Shown here in pieces: positions 32,601 through 43,413 of a stretch of 64,000 nt of DNA. A program made the translations under genes and the position numbers. The notes below the pieces were generated by a model, which saw only the letters and a list, made by a program, of their open reading frames with translations, was not told the DNA's origin and made no database searches. Source of the DNA: Symsagittifera roscoffensis (taxonomy: Eukaryota; Xenacoelomorpha; Acoela; Convolutidae); assembly GCF_963678635.1 (NCBI RefSeq), contig NC_087062.1, forward strand, positions 37,348,518-37,412,517, given 5' to 3'. Position 1 is the stretch's first letter; each line of letters opens with the position of its first letter.

Positions 32601-35400
32601 ATGTTAACTGAAAAAATTTTCCTCATTACTCTGAGTTTTGTTGGTGTTTGTTTCCTTTGCGTTGCCTGTTGATTTTGCTTAAGTCCTACCCCTTTCCTCT
32701 CAAGTAAGGACATTCTTGTTCTGTTCATGATGTTTATTTACAATTTTATTCTATTTACAACTCTGACTATGAACAGTTATTCCGAAAAAAAATTGAATTA
32801 AAAATATAAAAAAAATTTGTCTGCAGTGTCAGTTTGCTCCTCTATCACTCGACTCTGTATTTCTTGTTGTGACTGCTTCAAGTGTCCTGTTCATTAACTC
32901 CCAAGTATTTTCCCACATCATGGCATCAAGTGTTTCACTCATGTGTGGGCTCGATTCCCTCGACACTCCTTCTTTTGTAGCCGACTTGCTCATCCCTGAT
33001 CCTATGTTGTTGTTGATCAGTGGTAACGGTGTCGATTCCTGCTTCTTACATTGAGGTTCGTCCTTTCTATTTTGCCCTGTATTGTTTTCTCTTGAGCAAT
33101 AGATTTTCTCCGGAGCGTGTCTAATTTCGATTGTATGATACGAGAACTTTCTGCTGGTTCTTTGCTCATCGTATCAATTCTCGTCTCTAGATTCCATAAC
33201 TTAACATTTACGGTCTTGTATTGCATCTTCATTTCTATCATATCCTTTCTGTGATTTTTCTCTCGCCTCATATCCATTGTTTCCCACGTGTCTGCATCTG
33301 TTGTAACTTTTATTCAATTGTCCTAGCGTAACTTCTTCCTCAATTGCTGGCTGTCTTCCTTGCTGCACTTTAGTTTTTTGTCTATCTGTTCCAACTTTGA
33401 CATCAGTTTCCCCAACTCAACCAGAGGTTATTTTGTTTCCGCTACTTAAACTTTTTGGTGACCCACTGCGCCCTCCACTGTTTGGTCTATCCCCTAATCA
33501 GCTTCTGTAGTTATCGTGGAAACTGTACCAAAGGTTTCGCCTTTTTCGGTCGTTGTTGTCAACTCCTCCTTCTCTCTTGGCTTCATTCCGACCATCGCCG
33601 CAAATTTCTCTGTGAAAGATTTTCTCTTCGTTTGCGAATCGTCCTTTATCGACTTCGGCGTGTTGTTAGTGATTACATATCCATTGCCTAACGGTGAGAA
33701 CTCAATTGTCTTTGTTCCTTGTTCTTCTACCTTCGGCATAGGCGTCGATTTCGTCGTTTTTCGTTCCTCTCCATCTAGGCTCTGTTCTGGCGTCTTAAGA
33801 TCAATTTCCGTTACAGGCATAATCTTTTGATTGGTTTGCTTTTCTTCAGTCTTTTGCCCTTATTGACCATGTTAACTGAAAAAATTTTCCTCATTACTCT
33901 GAGTTTTGTTGGTGTTTGTTTCCTTTGCGTTGCCTGTTGATTTTGCTTAAGTCCTACCCCTTTCCTCTCAAGTAAGGACATTCTTGTTCTGTTCATGATG
34001 TTTATTTACAATTTTATTCTATTTACAACTCTGACTATGAACAGTTATTCCGAAAAAAAATTGAATTAAAAATATAAAAAAAATTTGTCTGCAGTGTCAG
34101 TTTGCTCCTCTATCACTCGACTCTGTATTTCTTGTTGTGACTGCTTCAAGTGTCCTGTTCATTAACTCCCAAGTATTTTCCCACATCATGGCATCAAGTG
34201 TTTCACTCATGTGTGGGCTCGATTCCCTCGACACTCCTTCTTTTGTAGCCGACTTGCTCATCCCTGATCCTATGTTGTTGTTGATCAGTGGTAACGGTGT
34301 CGATTCCTGCTTCTTACATTGAGGTTCGTCCTTTCTATTTTGCCCTGTATTGTTTTCTCTTGAGCAATAGATTTTCTCCGGAGCGTGTCTAATTTCGATT
34401 GTATGATACGAGAACTTTCTGCTGGTTCTTTGCTCATCGTATCAATTCTCGTCTCTAGATTCCATAACTTAACATTTACGGTCTTGTATTGCATCTTCAT
34501 TTCTATCATATCCTTTCTGTGATTTTTCTCTCGCCTCATATCCATTGTTTCCCACGTGTCTGCATCTGTTGTAACTTTTATTCAATTGTCCTAGCGTAAC
34601 TTCTTCCTCAATTGCTGGCTGTCTTCCTTGCTGCACTTTAGTTTTTTGTCTATCTGTTCCAACTTTGACATCAGTTTCCCCAACTCAACCAGAGGTTATT
34701 TTGTTTCCGCTACTTAAACTTTTTGGTGACCCACTGCGCCCTCCACTGTTTGGTCTATCCCCTAATCAGCTTCTGTAGTTATCGTGGAAACTGTACCAAA
34801 GGTTTCGCCTTTTTCGGTCGTTGTTGTCAACTCCTCCTTCTCTCTTGGCTTCATTCCGACCATCGCCGCAAATTTCTCTGTGAAAGATTTTCTCTTCGTT
34901 TGCGAATCGTCCTTTATCGACTTCGGCGTGTTGTTAGTGATTACATATCCATTGCCTAACGGTGAGAACTCAATTGTCTTGTTCTTCTACCTTCGGCATA
35001 GGCGTCGATTTCGTCGTTTTTCGTTCCTCTCCATCTAGGCTCTGTTCTGGCGTCTTAAGATCAATTTCCGTTACAGGCATAATCTTTTGATTGGTTTGCT
35101 TTTCTTCAGTCTTTTGCCCTTATTGACCATGTTTACTGAAAAATTTTTCCTCAACTCTGAGTTTTGTTGGTGTTTGTTTCCTTTGCGTTACCTGTTGGTT
35201 TTGCTTAAGTCCTACCCCTTTCCTCTCAGGTAAAGACATTCTCGATCTGTCATGATGTTTATTTACAATTTTATTTTATTTAAAACTCTGACTATGAACA
35301 GTTATTCCTAAAAAAAATTGAATTTAAAATATAAGAAAAACCTCCAGTTTTCTTATAAACTTGTTTAAACAATTCCAGGCTAATATTACCCCGTAATTCG
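29335..35400 (-). repeat. Tandem amplification of the gag N-terminus and leader (4 units)
   Basis: Units beginning 'tctgcagtgtcag' start near 29,338, 31,080, 32,820 and 34,088, so the spacings are about 1,740, 1,740 and 1,268 bp. The 1,740-bp units contain an extra copy of a roughly 470-bp subunit ('ttccttgttcttctac', 'tccatctaggctctg...ctggcgtct', then an A/T-rich spacer). On the minus strand each unit carries a helical Gag-start frame (for example 31,537-31,277, 33,277-33,017 and 34,545-34,285, containing KLWNLETRIDTM) and a KVEEQGTK frame. Units 3 and 4 are almost identical, implying recent expansion. Confidence 0.85.
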
Positions 35401-35449
35401 AATTTCAATTTGCCAATCCTAATTCAATTTGCCATTCCTAGGACTTTAG

Positions 35450-35756
35450 TGCTGGGACCCTTAGTTCGAGTGTTGGGACCCTTAGCTCAAGTGTTGGGAC
35501 CCTTAGCTCAAGTGTTGGGACACTTAGCTCAAGTTCTGGTACCCTTAGCTCAAGTTCTGGGACCCTTAATCCTGTTTTTGGCCCCCTAGATCAAGTGTTG
35601 GGACCCTTAGCTCGAGTGTTGGGACCCTTAGATCAAGTATTGGGAACCCTAGATCAAGTGTTGGGTCCCTTAGATCTAGTGTTGGGACCCTTAAACCAGC
35701 ATGCCATGAGTCAAGTATTGGGACCATTAGCTCAAGTGTTGATACCCCTAAATCAC
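35450..35756. repeat. 21-bp minisatellite in the giant element leader
   Basis: About 14 degenerate copies of gttgggacccttagctcaagt lie head to tail, with variants (gatcaagt, ctcgagt, attggg). Because the unit is 7 codons, plus-strand translation gives repeated VLGPLAQ-like heptads in an open frame (35,595-35,882). That frame is opposite to the element's coding strand and has no other support as a gene. Confidence 0.85.
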
Positions 35757-37110
35757 TGTCCCAAGACTGCCTCCAGAACTCTTGTAAACTTCTCCACTAC
35801 CGTAATTCAGGTGTCTGGACACTCTATCCACTATCCCAGTACCACCTCCCGAACTCGTGTGAAGAACTTCCCATTGCCGTAACTCGAGTGTTGGAATTAT
35901 CAGTCCACTATCCCAGTACCACCTCGTGATTTCGTTTGAAAATTTCCCAAAACCCATTTTCTGAACAAAACTAAATTGAGTTTCACTAAAATTTCCTTCC
36001 TATACTCAATCCAGTGCAAGTTGAAATACAACTTGTTTTTAAACCTTTTTGTGACTGCTAATGCACCAATTCTTTGACAATCCTTAAAACTTATCCCAAA
36101 AACAGTAAAAGTCTATTGAGAAAAACATTAAAACGAGAAAAATGTATTTACCCAAAATTTCAAGTCAAGAAGGGCTGTCTTTCGAAAAAATGTCTGGTAC
36201 CTAATTGTCACGCGTTTTTCCATCCCTTCTAACGATCTAAATGAGTGTTCACCTATTGGGTTTCACAAACGATCTATTTCTGATCCCCCTACCCAAGCGG
36301 GCCAGGTTACCTATCTGAGTTTGGTTTTACTATCGGTTACATTCGCGTTCCAACTCTTGTTTTGAGACTCTTGTTTTAATCTATTGTAAATAAATCGACG
36401 ATATCGATTTATAGATGGTGTAAAGTAGCCTCCTTTTTTACAATTTTTAACAACCAACCTCTATCTTAACCAGCCCCCTTCTAACCTCCCCCACTATCTA
36501 GCCCCCCATTTAAGTCGAAAAATACCCTAAGCGCGATGGGTGCTAAGACTCTCGAGAGAAAGTCCATAGAAACTGTTTCCTAGATCTGCTCGAGTAAAAA
36601 TGTTTCCTCAATTCTGTGGGGACCCGCTTATTCACTCTTAATTTTATCGCCTAAAGTATAAACAAGATTTTAACGATACCTGTTTCACCAAACATAACCA
36701 CCCTGTGATCCCTTCTCACTGCTGCACTGTTCTGGTCACGTTGTTGGTAGTCTCTTCCCAGTCGCGTGTCTCCTGTTTCTCAGATCCCAGTCCTGAGAAC
36801 CACTTTGCCACTTGCTTGGTCACCTGTTCCAGTCTAGTCTCCCAGTGGTCCTCTAGGTTGGAAAATCTTCTCAACGCCCCAAACTCGGGCACCTGCTGAA
36901 AATTGGCTATTTTTTGCTCAAAACTACGGGTCGTATTGAAAACAGTATGAGCATACTATTTTATTGAATATAAAGGTTTGATCGAGCTAATTTGAAAATT
37001 TGACTGGATGTCAAACTGCTTAATAGTATTGCTGGGTAGTGCAGATGGCTTATGACTAAAGCGTTCAATAATAGTAATCGGTTTTGATTGTCAGTGGTTT
37101 TTTAATCGAT
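35757..37110 (-). mobile_element. Leader of the giant element next to its 5' LTR
   Basis: Non-coding sequence between the minisatellite and LTR copy 4. The last 65 bp (37,045-37,110) match the post-LTR leader of the small element at 15,273-15,337. No gag frame, canonical primer-binding site or other motif is recognised. Near 36,420-36,540 the plus strand is C-rich ('ccccccttctaacctccc'-like), giving a purine-rich minus strand. Confidence 0.5.
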
Positions 37111-37903
37111 TCTAATGTTTTGATCCCGCAAGCCATGTAACAGTCGCCCACTTAAGTCCCATATGAGGCTAAGAAAAAAGGCCCTATAACCATACCCCCA
37201 CTCTAGGATTAAGAACTCCCCCATATTCACGTCTCTAAATACCTAAAACACGCGAACGCCATTAAAAACAAGGTCGGAAACCTAAGTATAACGTTAGTTT
37301 TTAATGGACAGTGCAAATATGATCCTTTTCAGATGAATCAATCTAAAAACTTGCCTTAACTCATCATAACCACATGAAATGCACTCAAGAAATTTAAATT
37401 AGGTACTCACATACCGACTCGATTTCTGGAATTAGATAAATCATAATCGTATAGCAGCTCTTGAATTGATTTAAAATAATTAACTTTAAATCGAGAAGTT
37501 TAGAAGAAGTAAGTTTCAACTCAAGAAGAAGCTTCGCTATTTTAACTACTGGGCAGTATCCGCTGTCCACTTTCCCACTCAAGTGTCATTCTGGTCTGGT
37601 CAATCGTTTTTCTTTATTTCTCTTCCTGAACTCTTAATTTTCCGTCATGAACAAGACAGCTCTACTCATGTCGAATTATTCCAGTAAAATTGTGAATAGC
37701 AGTTTTACTCTCGTGTTTTTCTAGCAATTTTCCCGCAATTCTAACTCGAATCTTCCGTCTTATTTTATTTGCATTTTCATTTGTCGCGAGAAAATTGAGC
37801 ATGACAGGCTCCATTCGAAATTATAAAAAATTATTTTTGCCCCCAAAATTGAAGTTAAACCTCTATTTAAAGGTCAAACTTCCAAATATGACCGACTGGC
37901 ACA
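37111..37903 (-). mobile_element. LTR copy 4 (5' LTR of the giant element)
   Basis: Plus-strand start TCTAATGTTTTGATCCCGC (first T-G changed to T-C) and end CGACTGGCACA. The sequence leaves the LTR family exactly after ...GGCACA ('ccattttaaat'), which defines the element's outer edge. It matches LTR copy 3 without visible differences from 37,156 to 37,554 and diverges after CTGGGCAG. On the minus strand it starts TGTGCCAGTCGG. Confidence 0.75.
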
Positions 37904-38529
37904 CCATTTTAAATATATTTAAGGATTTATTTCTTTGCAGTCATCTTTCAGAGCCCAGGCTGGAACATCAGAAAATCCGGGTGGTTTATATGCGTTTAAA
38001 TTTGTTTTTTCTTCTTTTTTCATTCAATTTCACTTACCAACTTGAAACACAACTTTTGGTTTGCATTTCTTTGTGGTCCTTGTATTTTTGAGGGTTGAAT
38101 CAAATTTGTTTTTTAGAATTTTTTTCCTCAAAAAAAACACATCCGAGTCTAGAAAAATTTATAGTTCAAAAAATTGTCATTTTGAAGTTGTTTGCTTTGG
38201 CTTTACCAAAGGATTTGTTCGGTAGTGTGGTTTTGTTTGCTGATTTTAATTTCTTGTGTCATTTATTATATTCCATTTTTATCACTCAGTTGTTTTACGA
38301 TTAAATAATTTCGATATGAAACCATCGTCTTTCAGGTTGATTTTGGTTTGTCATTACAAATGTAGACTGTTTTAAGTGGTGCGCACCTTTTCAGGCAGCT
38401 TACTATGCTAGAGTTTAGAACGTTGAAATTTTTTTCATGGTTATTTTGCCTGTAGAAACACTCCTAATTAATGCTTGTTAGGGCTGTTTTAAATTTTTTT
38501 TCTAAAAATTTTGATCTATCGTATATATA
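37904..38529. other. Flank between the LTR element and the LINE remnant
   Basis: T-rich on the plus strand, with no domain recognised in its short frames (for example 38,095-38,304). It is probably more of the old LINE or other decayed repeat. Confidence 0.35.
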
Positions 38530-39190
38530 GTGCGCTTAAATGACTTAGTTCTATCAACTAACTTCAATTCAGATATCAAAGTTGTAGGTAAGTGATCATT
38601 TATAATTGATGGAGTGAATATTAAAGCTTCAATTCGGTTGAGTTTAAGTCTGTGATAATATAGCCAATTCGTGTTTTTGAATGAGTTGGTGTTGATTTAC
38701 TGACAACTTCTAAGTTATAGGGCGTTAAAATTGTATTCAAGACATCTTTTTTTCAGAATTTAAATAGCTAAGATTGTAGTGGCCCAAGAGAACCATATTT
38801 TAAATATACGATTGTGCGAAATCAACTGACAGATTAAGTTCACCGACAAACTCTATTTTGTTTGATTTATTTAGATTATAGGAAATCTTCAATAGTGTTG
38901 ATCTTTAAGTTTCGTGCTTTGATGTTTCAATTTTTATCCAGATGCTGTCATACTTTAGATGAAATAAACTTAGATCTTTGCGTAGTTTAGGGTGTCAGAT
39001 TTTAGGAATAAATATCAAGACAACCCCTCCCTTTGTTTTTTCGCTTGCGACTAATAATCTATCACATCGAAAGGAGACAAAATGATCACTTGTTAGCGTT
39101 CATAATATTTTATCATTAGAGTCATCAAACCATGTCTCAGAGAACCCATAAATTGTGTTTAATTCAATGTACTTACTATATATTTTTAAA
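38530..39190 (-). pseudogene. LINE APE-type endonuclease remnant
   Basis: On the minus strand, in order: YGFSETWFDD (about 39,115-39,147; consensus iSETWLd), KGRGCLDIYS (GGGVaiyv-like), FVGELNL (38,831-38,852; GDFNl) and, lower down, RIGYIITDLNS and INDHLPTTL (38,584-38,605; IDhI..t.., ..isDHlP). These are the conserved blocks of apurinic-type LINE endonucleases. Several stops interrupt it. Confidence 0.7.
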
Positions 39191-39736
39191 TTTATTGTTT
39201 TTTGCTTAGGCTCCTGTAGTTTAGGTGTAGAATTTTATTATTGTTTTTGTAATCGTTTAGTCTTTAAGATATATCATTAAATTGTACAATTGAACCTGGG
39301 TTTGAGTTGACGTCGCCGCAGCATAAAAGTAAATATGACAATAAAATTAAATAATACCAGAAGTAATAAAATTAGTAAAATATAAATACTATTAAAAAAT
39401 GATAAGGTAAAGTGCGCTGGGAAGGTACTATAGTGATGTTATTAGTGCGCTTGAGAGGCAGCCAATTTGACCCAACAAAACAAATTGGCAACGATTGAGT
39501 ATATAGTTGAAATCGATGAACATAAGCATAAAGAGGCTGGTTAAGAGGTTATTTGTTAACTTTGACCTTTTTGGAAACTACGAAGCAGAAATACCAGACT
39601 GATACCAATTTTTTCTTAACTAGATTTGGCGATAATTACTCTGCATAAGTTTATATGAGACTTTTGGAGTCATAGCAAGGTTATTGAAATTACTGCGTGA
39701 CCGTTGATAAGGATGAATCCGATTCACAGAAATGTT

Positions 39737-40040
39737 TTACTTCTGATTTTTGAAGTTTTGTACAATTTTCGGGCGGGGTAGATTTATAGAATTTTGGCAT
39801 ATGAAAGACCTGAGGCCGTTGCGTAAAAAGGGGGCACCATGCTCGTAATTCAAGTGAATATTGTCATAATAGAGAAAGCTCTAGTTGTTGTTGCTTTTTA
39901 CCATTGTATTTAGTTTCAGCATTAGAAAACCAGGTTTAGGGCCGTATGTGCATTTAAAATATTCATTATACAAGTCCACGTTTTTATTTGCCTCTACGTT
40001 ATCTAAAAATAGTATTCTTTTGCATATTACTACTATTTCA
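39737..40040 (-). pseudogene. SGNH-like C-terminal fragment, copy 1
   Basis: The minus strand encodes PGFLMLKLNTMVKSNNN and then YYDNIHLNYEHGAPFLRNGL, which fits block V of SGNH hydrolases (DxxHLN...G...L). In this copy a TAG at 39,881-39,883 replaces the Glu codon of copy 2. Such esterase-like domains are known from ORF1 of CR1-type LINEs. It lies head-to-head with a plus-strand LINE RT fragment. Confidence 0.4.
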
Positions 40041-41090
40041 GGTGTTTTGAGGGTTCTGTAATACTTAACTGACCGCCAACAGTATGTTAAAGTAAATGAA
40101 TGTGTTTCTGAGACACAATTTCTCACTAAAGGTATACCGCGAGGTTCTTTATTCGGCCCGCTATTTTTCATAATATATGTGAACAAACTACAAAGGGAAA
40201 TGAAGGAATGTGACGCGTTTGGTTATGCGGTTGATTTCAAGCTTGTAACTTCGATGCCAGAGAAGATAAAAAAACATCTATCGAAAGTGGAAGACTGGTG
40301 CAATGCTAATAAAATGAAATTAAACGAGGGCAAATAAAACAGAAAGAAGGCTTGAAGCATCACTTCACGTTGACTTCAAATCTTTCGGAAACAACCGAAC
40401 AAAAAATTTATGATTAATCATGGCCACCAAACCATCATGAAAACCAAATGCCGATAGTAGGTGTTATAAAGTTTGGAAAGCATTCTTTTTCCTGAAAACT
40501 TCAAACTCGTGTCGTACATAGGATAAAAAAAACCTGTTTTAAGTTATGCATCACCGGTTTGGTTCGCGAACGAAACAGAAAGTAAAGAAATAGAACGTGT
40601 TCAAAGGAAAGCAACTATCTGGATATTGGGCAATTGGGATATGAGCTGTAAGCAGAGACTAACTGAATTGAGACTGCTTCCTTTATCGTATCACTTTGAA
40701 TTACATGATCTCTTAATGCTAGTGTCAATGTTGAAAGGCAGCTAGAACATCAAACTACCGGTTAAAACGAAAACGAAACCCGATGAAGATCTTTTATTAA
40801 CATGCCAAAACAATCTAACAACGATAATGAATACTCGAGCATGAAAGGCTGACAATTTTTTTTTTTTTTTGAAAAAAAAACCAGTCAATTTTTGAAAATA
40901 ATACGAAAAAAATGACATATCGACCTCGAACCAAGGCAACCCATACCTAACAAAATTATGCTGGAACTGAATCTACATAGATTACTCTGAAGTCATTTGA
41001 TGCAACTGTGGACATTGCAACCCGGTGCAGAAAGTCAGCTCAGCCGTCAAGTGATGGTTGCAAACCCTTGTGTAAAACACAGAAGCCTAA
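40040..41090 (+). pseudogene. LINE RT and C-terminus, copy 1
   Basis: Plus-strand frame 40,062-40,336 reads YLTDRQQYVKV, GIPRGSLFGPLFFIIYVNKL and FGYAVDFKLV, then WCNANKMKLNEGK. In the catalytic box the usual FADD reads YAVD, losing one Asp. After stops, VLSYASPVWFANETESKEIE and RLTELRLLPLSYHFELHD (40,530-40,745) give the C-terminal LINE pattern. The end near 41,020-41,090 has a WTLQPGAES segment. Confidence 0.8.
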
Positions 41091-41091
41091 A

Positions 41092-41122
41092 CTCTCTATC
41101 TCTCTCTCTCTCTCTCTCTTAC
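41092..41122. repeat. (CT)n microsatellite, copy 1
   Basis: A CTCTAT start then an uninterrupted CT run of roughly 20 bp. The corresponding run in copy 2 (51,672-51,707) is about 8 bp longer. Confidence 0.9.
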
Positions 41123-41465
41123 ATAATTCCAGAACAGTATAAAGTCAGAACAAAACCATGTAAGAAAATACAAAAACTGTCCGAGAGACAAGATGAACTT
41201 CTTGGGGGAGAAATGAGCAATCAATTAGGGTGTTTGATAACATAGAACTGCTTATATGGTCACAGGAAGTGTTGTTAATGGGCCCAAAGCATCTCATTTT
41301 AGAGAAAATTTAACGAATTGCACTTCTTGGCTGATATCGACAATTTCCTCCCACAATTGAAAAACCAAAAAACGTCTGGTGAAATTTTATGTGAAACAGA
41401 AGTCGCGGGCTTCTATACAATAAAAGGCATATGCAATAAAAGTAAGACAAAACCCAAGAAACAAA

Positions 41466-43008
41466 GCCGTTGAAAACACGAGGAAATATCTCAAAGATAA
41501 TAGGTTGCTGGCTGTGCCTTTTGATAAGTGGTTGGTTTTTGCATATTGAGGAAAGAAACGTATGAATCAAAGCTGGAATCGTTGTTGCAATCCGCTCAGT
41601 TTTTGAAGAGACAGGCAACCACTGATGACGTTATACTGAAACTTGAGGAAGTAAACAAAAAATTACTTGCCATGAACAAAAAAGACGAGATGAGTGATCA
41701 GTTATATTCTAAGCTGAGGTCAACAGGGGAGCAGCCAGCCCGTTTGTATGATTTAGCTAAGGTACACAAGATACCCCTTTGACCAGTACTATCACTTCCG
41801 GGCAGCTCCTCTGAGAATCTTAACAAAACGCTTGCAAAGTTTTTTTGAAAATATTGATGGAGGATTACAGATTGAAATTGCCCTACAGAAGCTATACAGC
41901 CAGGAGTCTTCTCTTGAAATTCAAAGAGCTACCATGAAAAAATTTTTAAATTTGGCGGTAAACAAAGTATATTTCAAGTTTAGTGATTCATGGTATGTGC
42001 AAGTTGATGGTCTAGCAATGGATGCTTCCCTCGCGGTAATTCTGGCAAACCTATGGCTGGAAGAACACAAGTTTGCTCTAAGACAAGAAATACCGTTGGG
42101 AACTTAGATACAGCCAAATAATGACAAAAACAGCTTGTGACCGTGTTGCCGCAGGAAAGTAATATATAGATCAAAGGAAGTTGAATGCAAGTGTTGCCGA
42201 AACTGGTATCACATAAAATAAAAATATCCAATGATGTGTACGCATTAGTAACCGAGATAGCCTGATACTGTGAAAGCTGCTGCCGGGCTAAGAACAAAGA
42301 GAAGTATACTTCACAAGTAAATCTGTTTCTCAGGTATCTGGTGACATTGTAAGAACGGTCAGAGGTGAGCCGGGTTGTGTTCTCGAGGCCGCCAATTCTG
42401 TCCATCCAAATCTGCAATTCAATCTGGAGGAAACTAATTCAGACGGAAATTTGTCGTTCCTAGATTTGAACATAAAATTATTGCAGGATAGATGTGTAAG
42501 CTGGGTAACCTGGATAGGTGTGTAACCTGTATCGCAGGGCAAGGATGCAACTGGTTTCAAAACGAACAGTGCCTAGTGTTATCCTAAGCACTGTACACAG
42601 AGTTTTGAGGAGTACATCTAACTGGGAGCAATTTGAGAAGGCTGTGGAAACTAATAGGGCGCAATGGCTGACAAATCAGTACCCTGAAAATTGGTCCGCA
42701 AAGGTGGCGGCAGACGCTTTTTGCAAAATCATCTAGGGTAAGGGCATGCCCCTGGATAGTCAAGAGTTCTTTATAATTTTTCTTGTAGTGGCTGCACTTC
42801 CTTCTATGTTGAACCAACTATTCGACGTTTGAACAATAGAATTGAGGAACATAAGAAATTAGATTCACCGGTAGTTTTCCACATGCAGTCTTGAGGGAAA
42901 TAGCGCAGATTTCAGTTGGGAAATTATAGATAGGTCAAACAACCAAACGAAACTCTTAACACTAGAGGCAATACATATCAGGAAAGAGAAAACACTGAAA
43001 ATTAGTCC
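41466..43008 (+). pseudogene. Penelope-like element (RT + GIY-YIG), copy 1
   Basis: Plus-strand pieces in order: NTRKYLKDNRLLAVPFDKW, ETYESKLESLLQSAQF, ARLYDLAKVHKIPL and LSLPGSSSENLNKTL (N-terminal and finger region). Then YFKFSDSWYVQVDGLAMDAS (AMGS box altered to AMDAS), DIVRTVRGEPGCVLEAAN and FLDLNIKL. The thumb has STVHRVLRSTSNWEQF. The GIY-YIG-type end has FYVEPTIRRLNNRIEEH and LLTLEAIHIRKEKTLK. The region that should hold catalytic motif A is missing between ENLNKTL and the palm, and a Cys-rich PHD-like segment lies before DIVRTV. It is broken by many stops. Confidence 0.85.
42120..42320 (+). pseudogene. PHD-finger-like insert in the Penelope RT, copy 1
   Basis: Plus-strand fragments PCCRRKVIYRS, KEVECKCCRNWYHIK, then after stops a YALVTEIA segment and ESCCR, fit the Cys4-His-Cys3 spacing of a PHD finger, with the third-ligand Cys after WYHIK mutated to a stop. 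It sits between the AMDAS box and the motif C region, where Penelope RTs normally run straight on. The motif C Asp pair reads GD (VSGDIVRT). PHD fingers read histone tails. Confidence 0.5.
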
Positions 43009-43413
43009 CAAAGTTTTTTTGGTTTTTTACTTGAAACACATGTTTAAACTAAAATTATGACTCAGAAACTTCCAGACAAATTAATTAACAATTGTTTAAA
43101 TAATTTTAGAAGTTTAAAGTATTTTAATCTAACTAGTAATTTTAGAAGTCCACTGTGATTGGCTAATTTTTCAACTCGATGGTTTAGAACCAAAATTTAG
43201 GCAAATGATGGTAAATAACGTTTGTAAGTTGATGTTTTATCGTCATTTAGATTAATCCTGACGATGCACATAGTTGCGAAAATGCTTGAAATTTATTTTT
43301 TATCAAAAATCTCTTTAATCCCAAAACTATTTGGTTGGGAATTTATATTCTTCGATGATTCTTCTTCGTGTGCAAGAGTACAGTTCCGTGTCATTTTTTT
43401 CGTTTTCGATTCG
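43009..43413 (+). other. 3' flank of the Penelope-like element with hammerhead-like core
   Basis: AT-rich and non-coding. It includes CTGACGA...GAAA at 43,258-43,281, described separately, and ends at the left arm of the foldback element. Confidence 0.5.
43258..43281 (+). ncRNA. Hammerhead-ribozyme-like core, copy 1
   Basis: CTGACGA (43,258-43,264) fits the CUGANGA core and GAAA (43,278-43,281) the second core strand, with GCA/TGC able to pair as a short stem II around CATAGT. Penelope-like elements are known to carry hammerheads in their terminal repeats, and this lies about 250 bp after the element's ORF. Stems I and III and the cleavage site are not evident, and one unpaired U lies next to stem II, so it is at best degraded. 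Confidence 0.35.

Noticed and set aside
35450-35756. CRISPR array
   Set aside because: Units are directly adjacent 21-bp repeats with no unique spacers, in a eukaryotic context.
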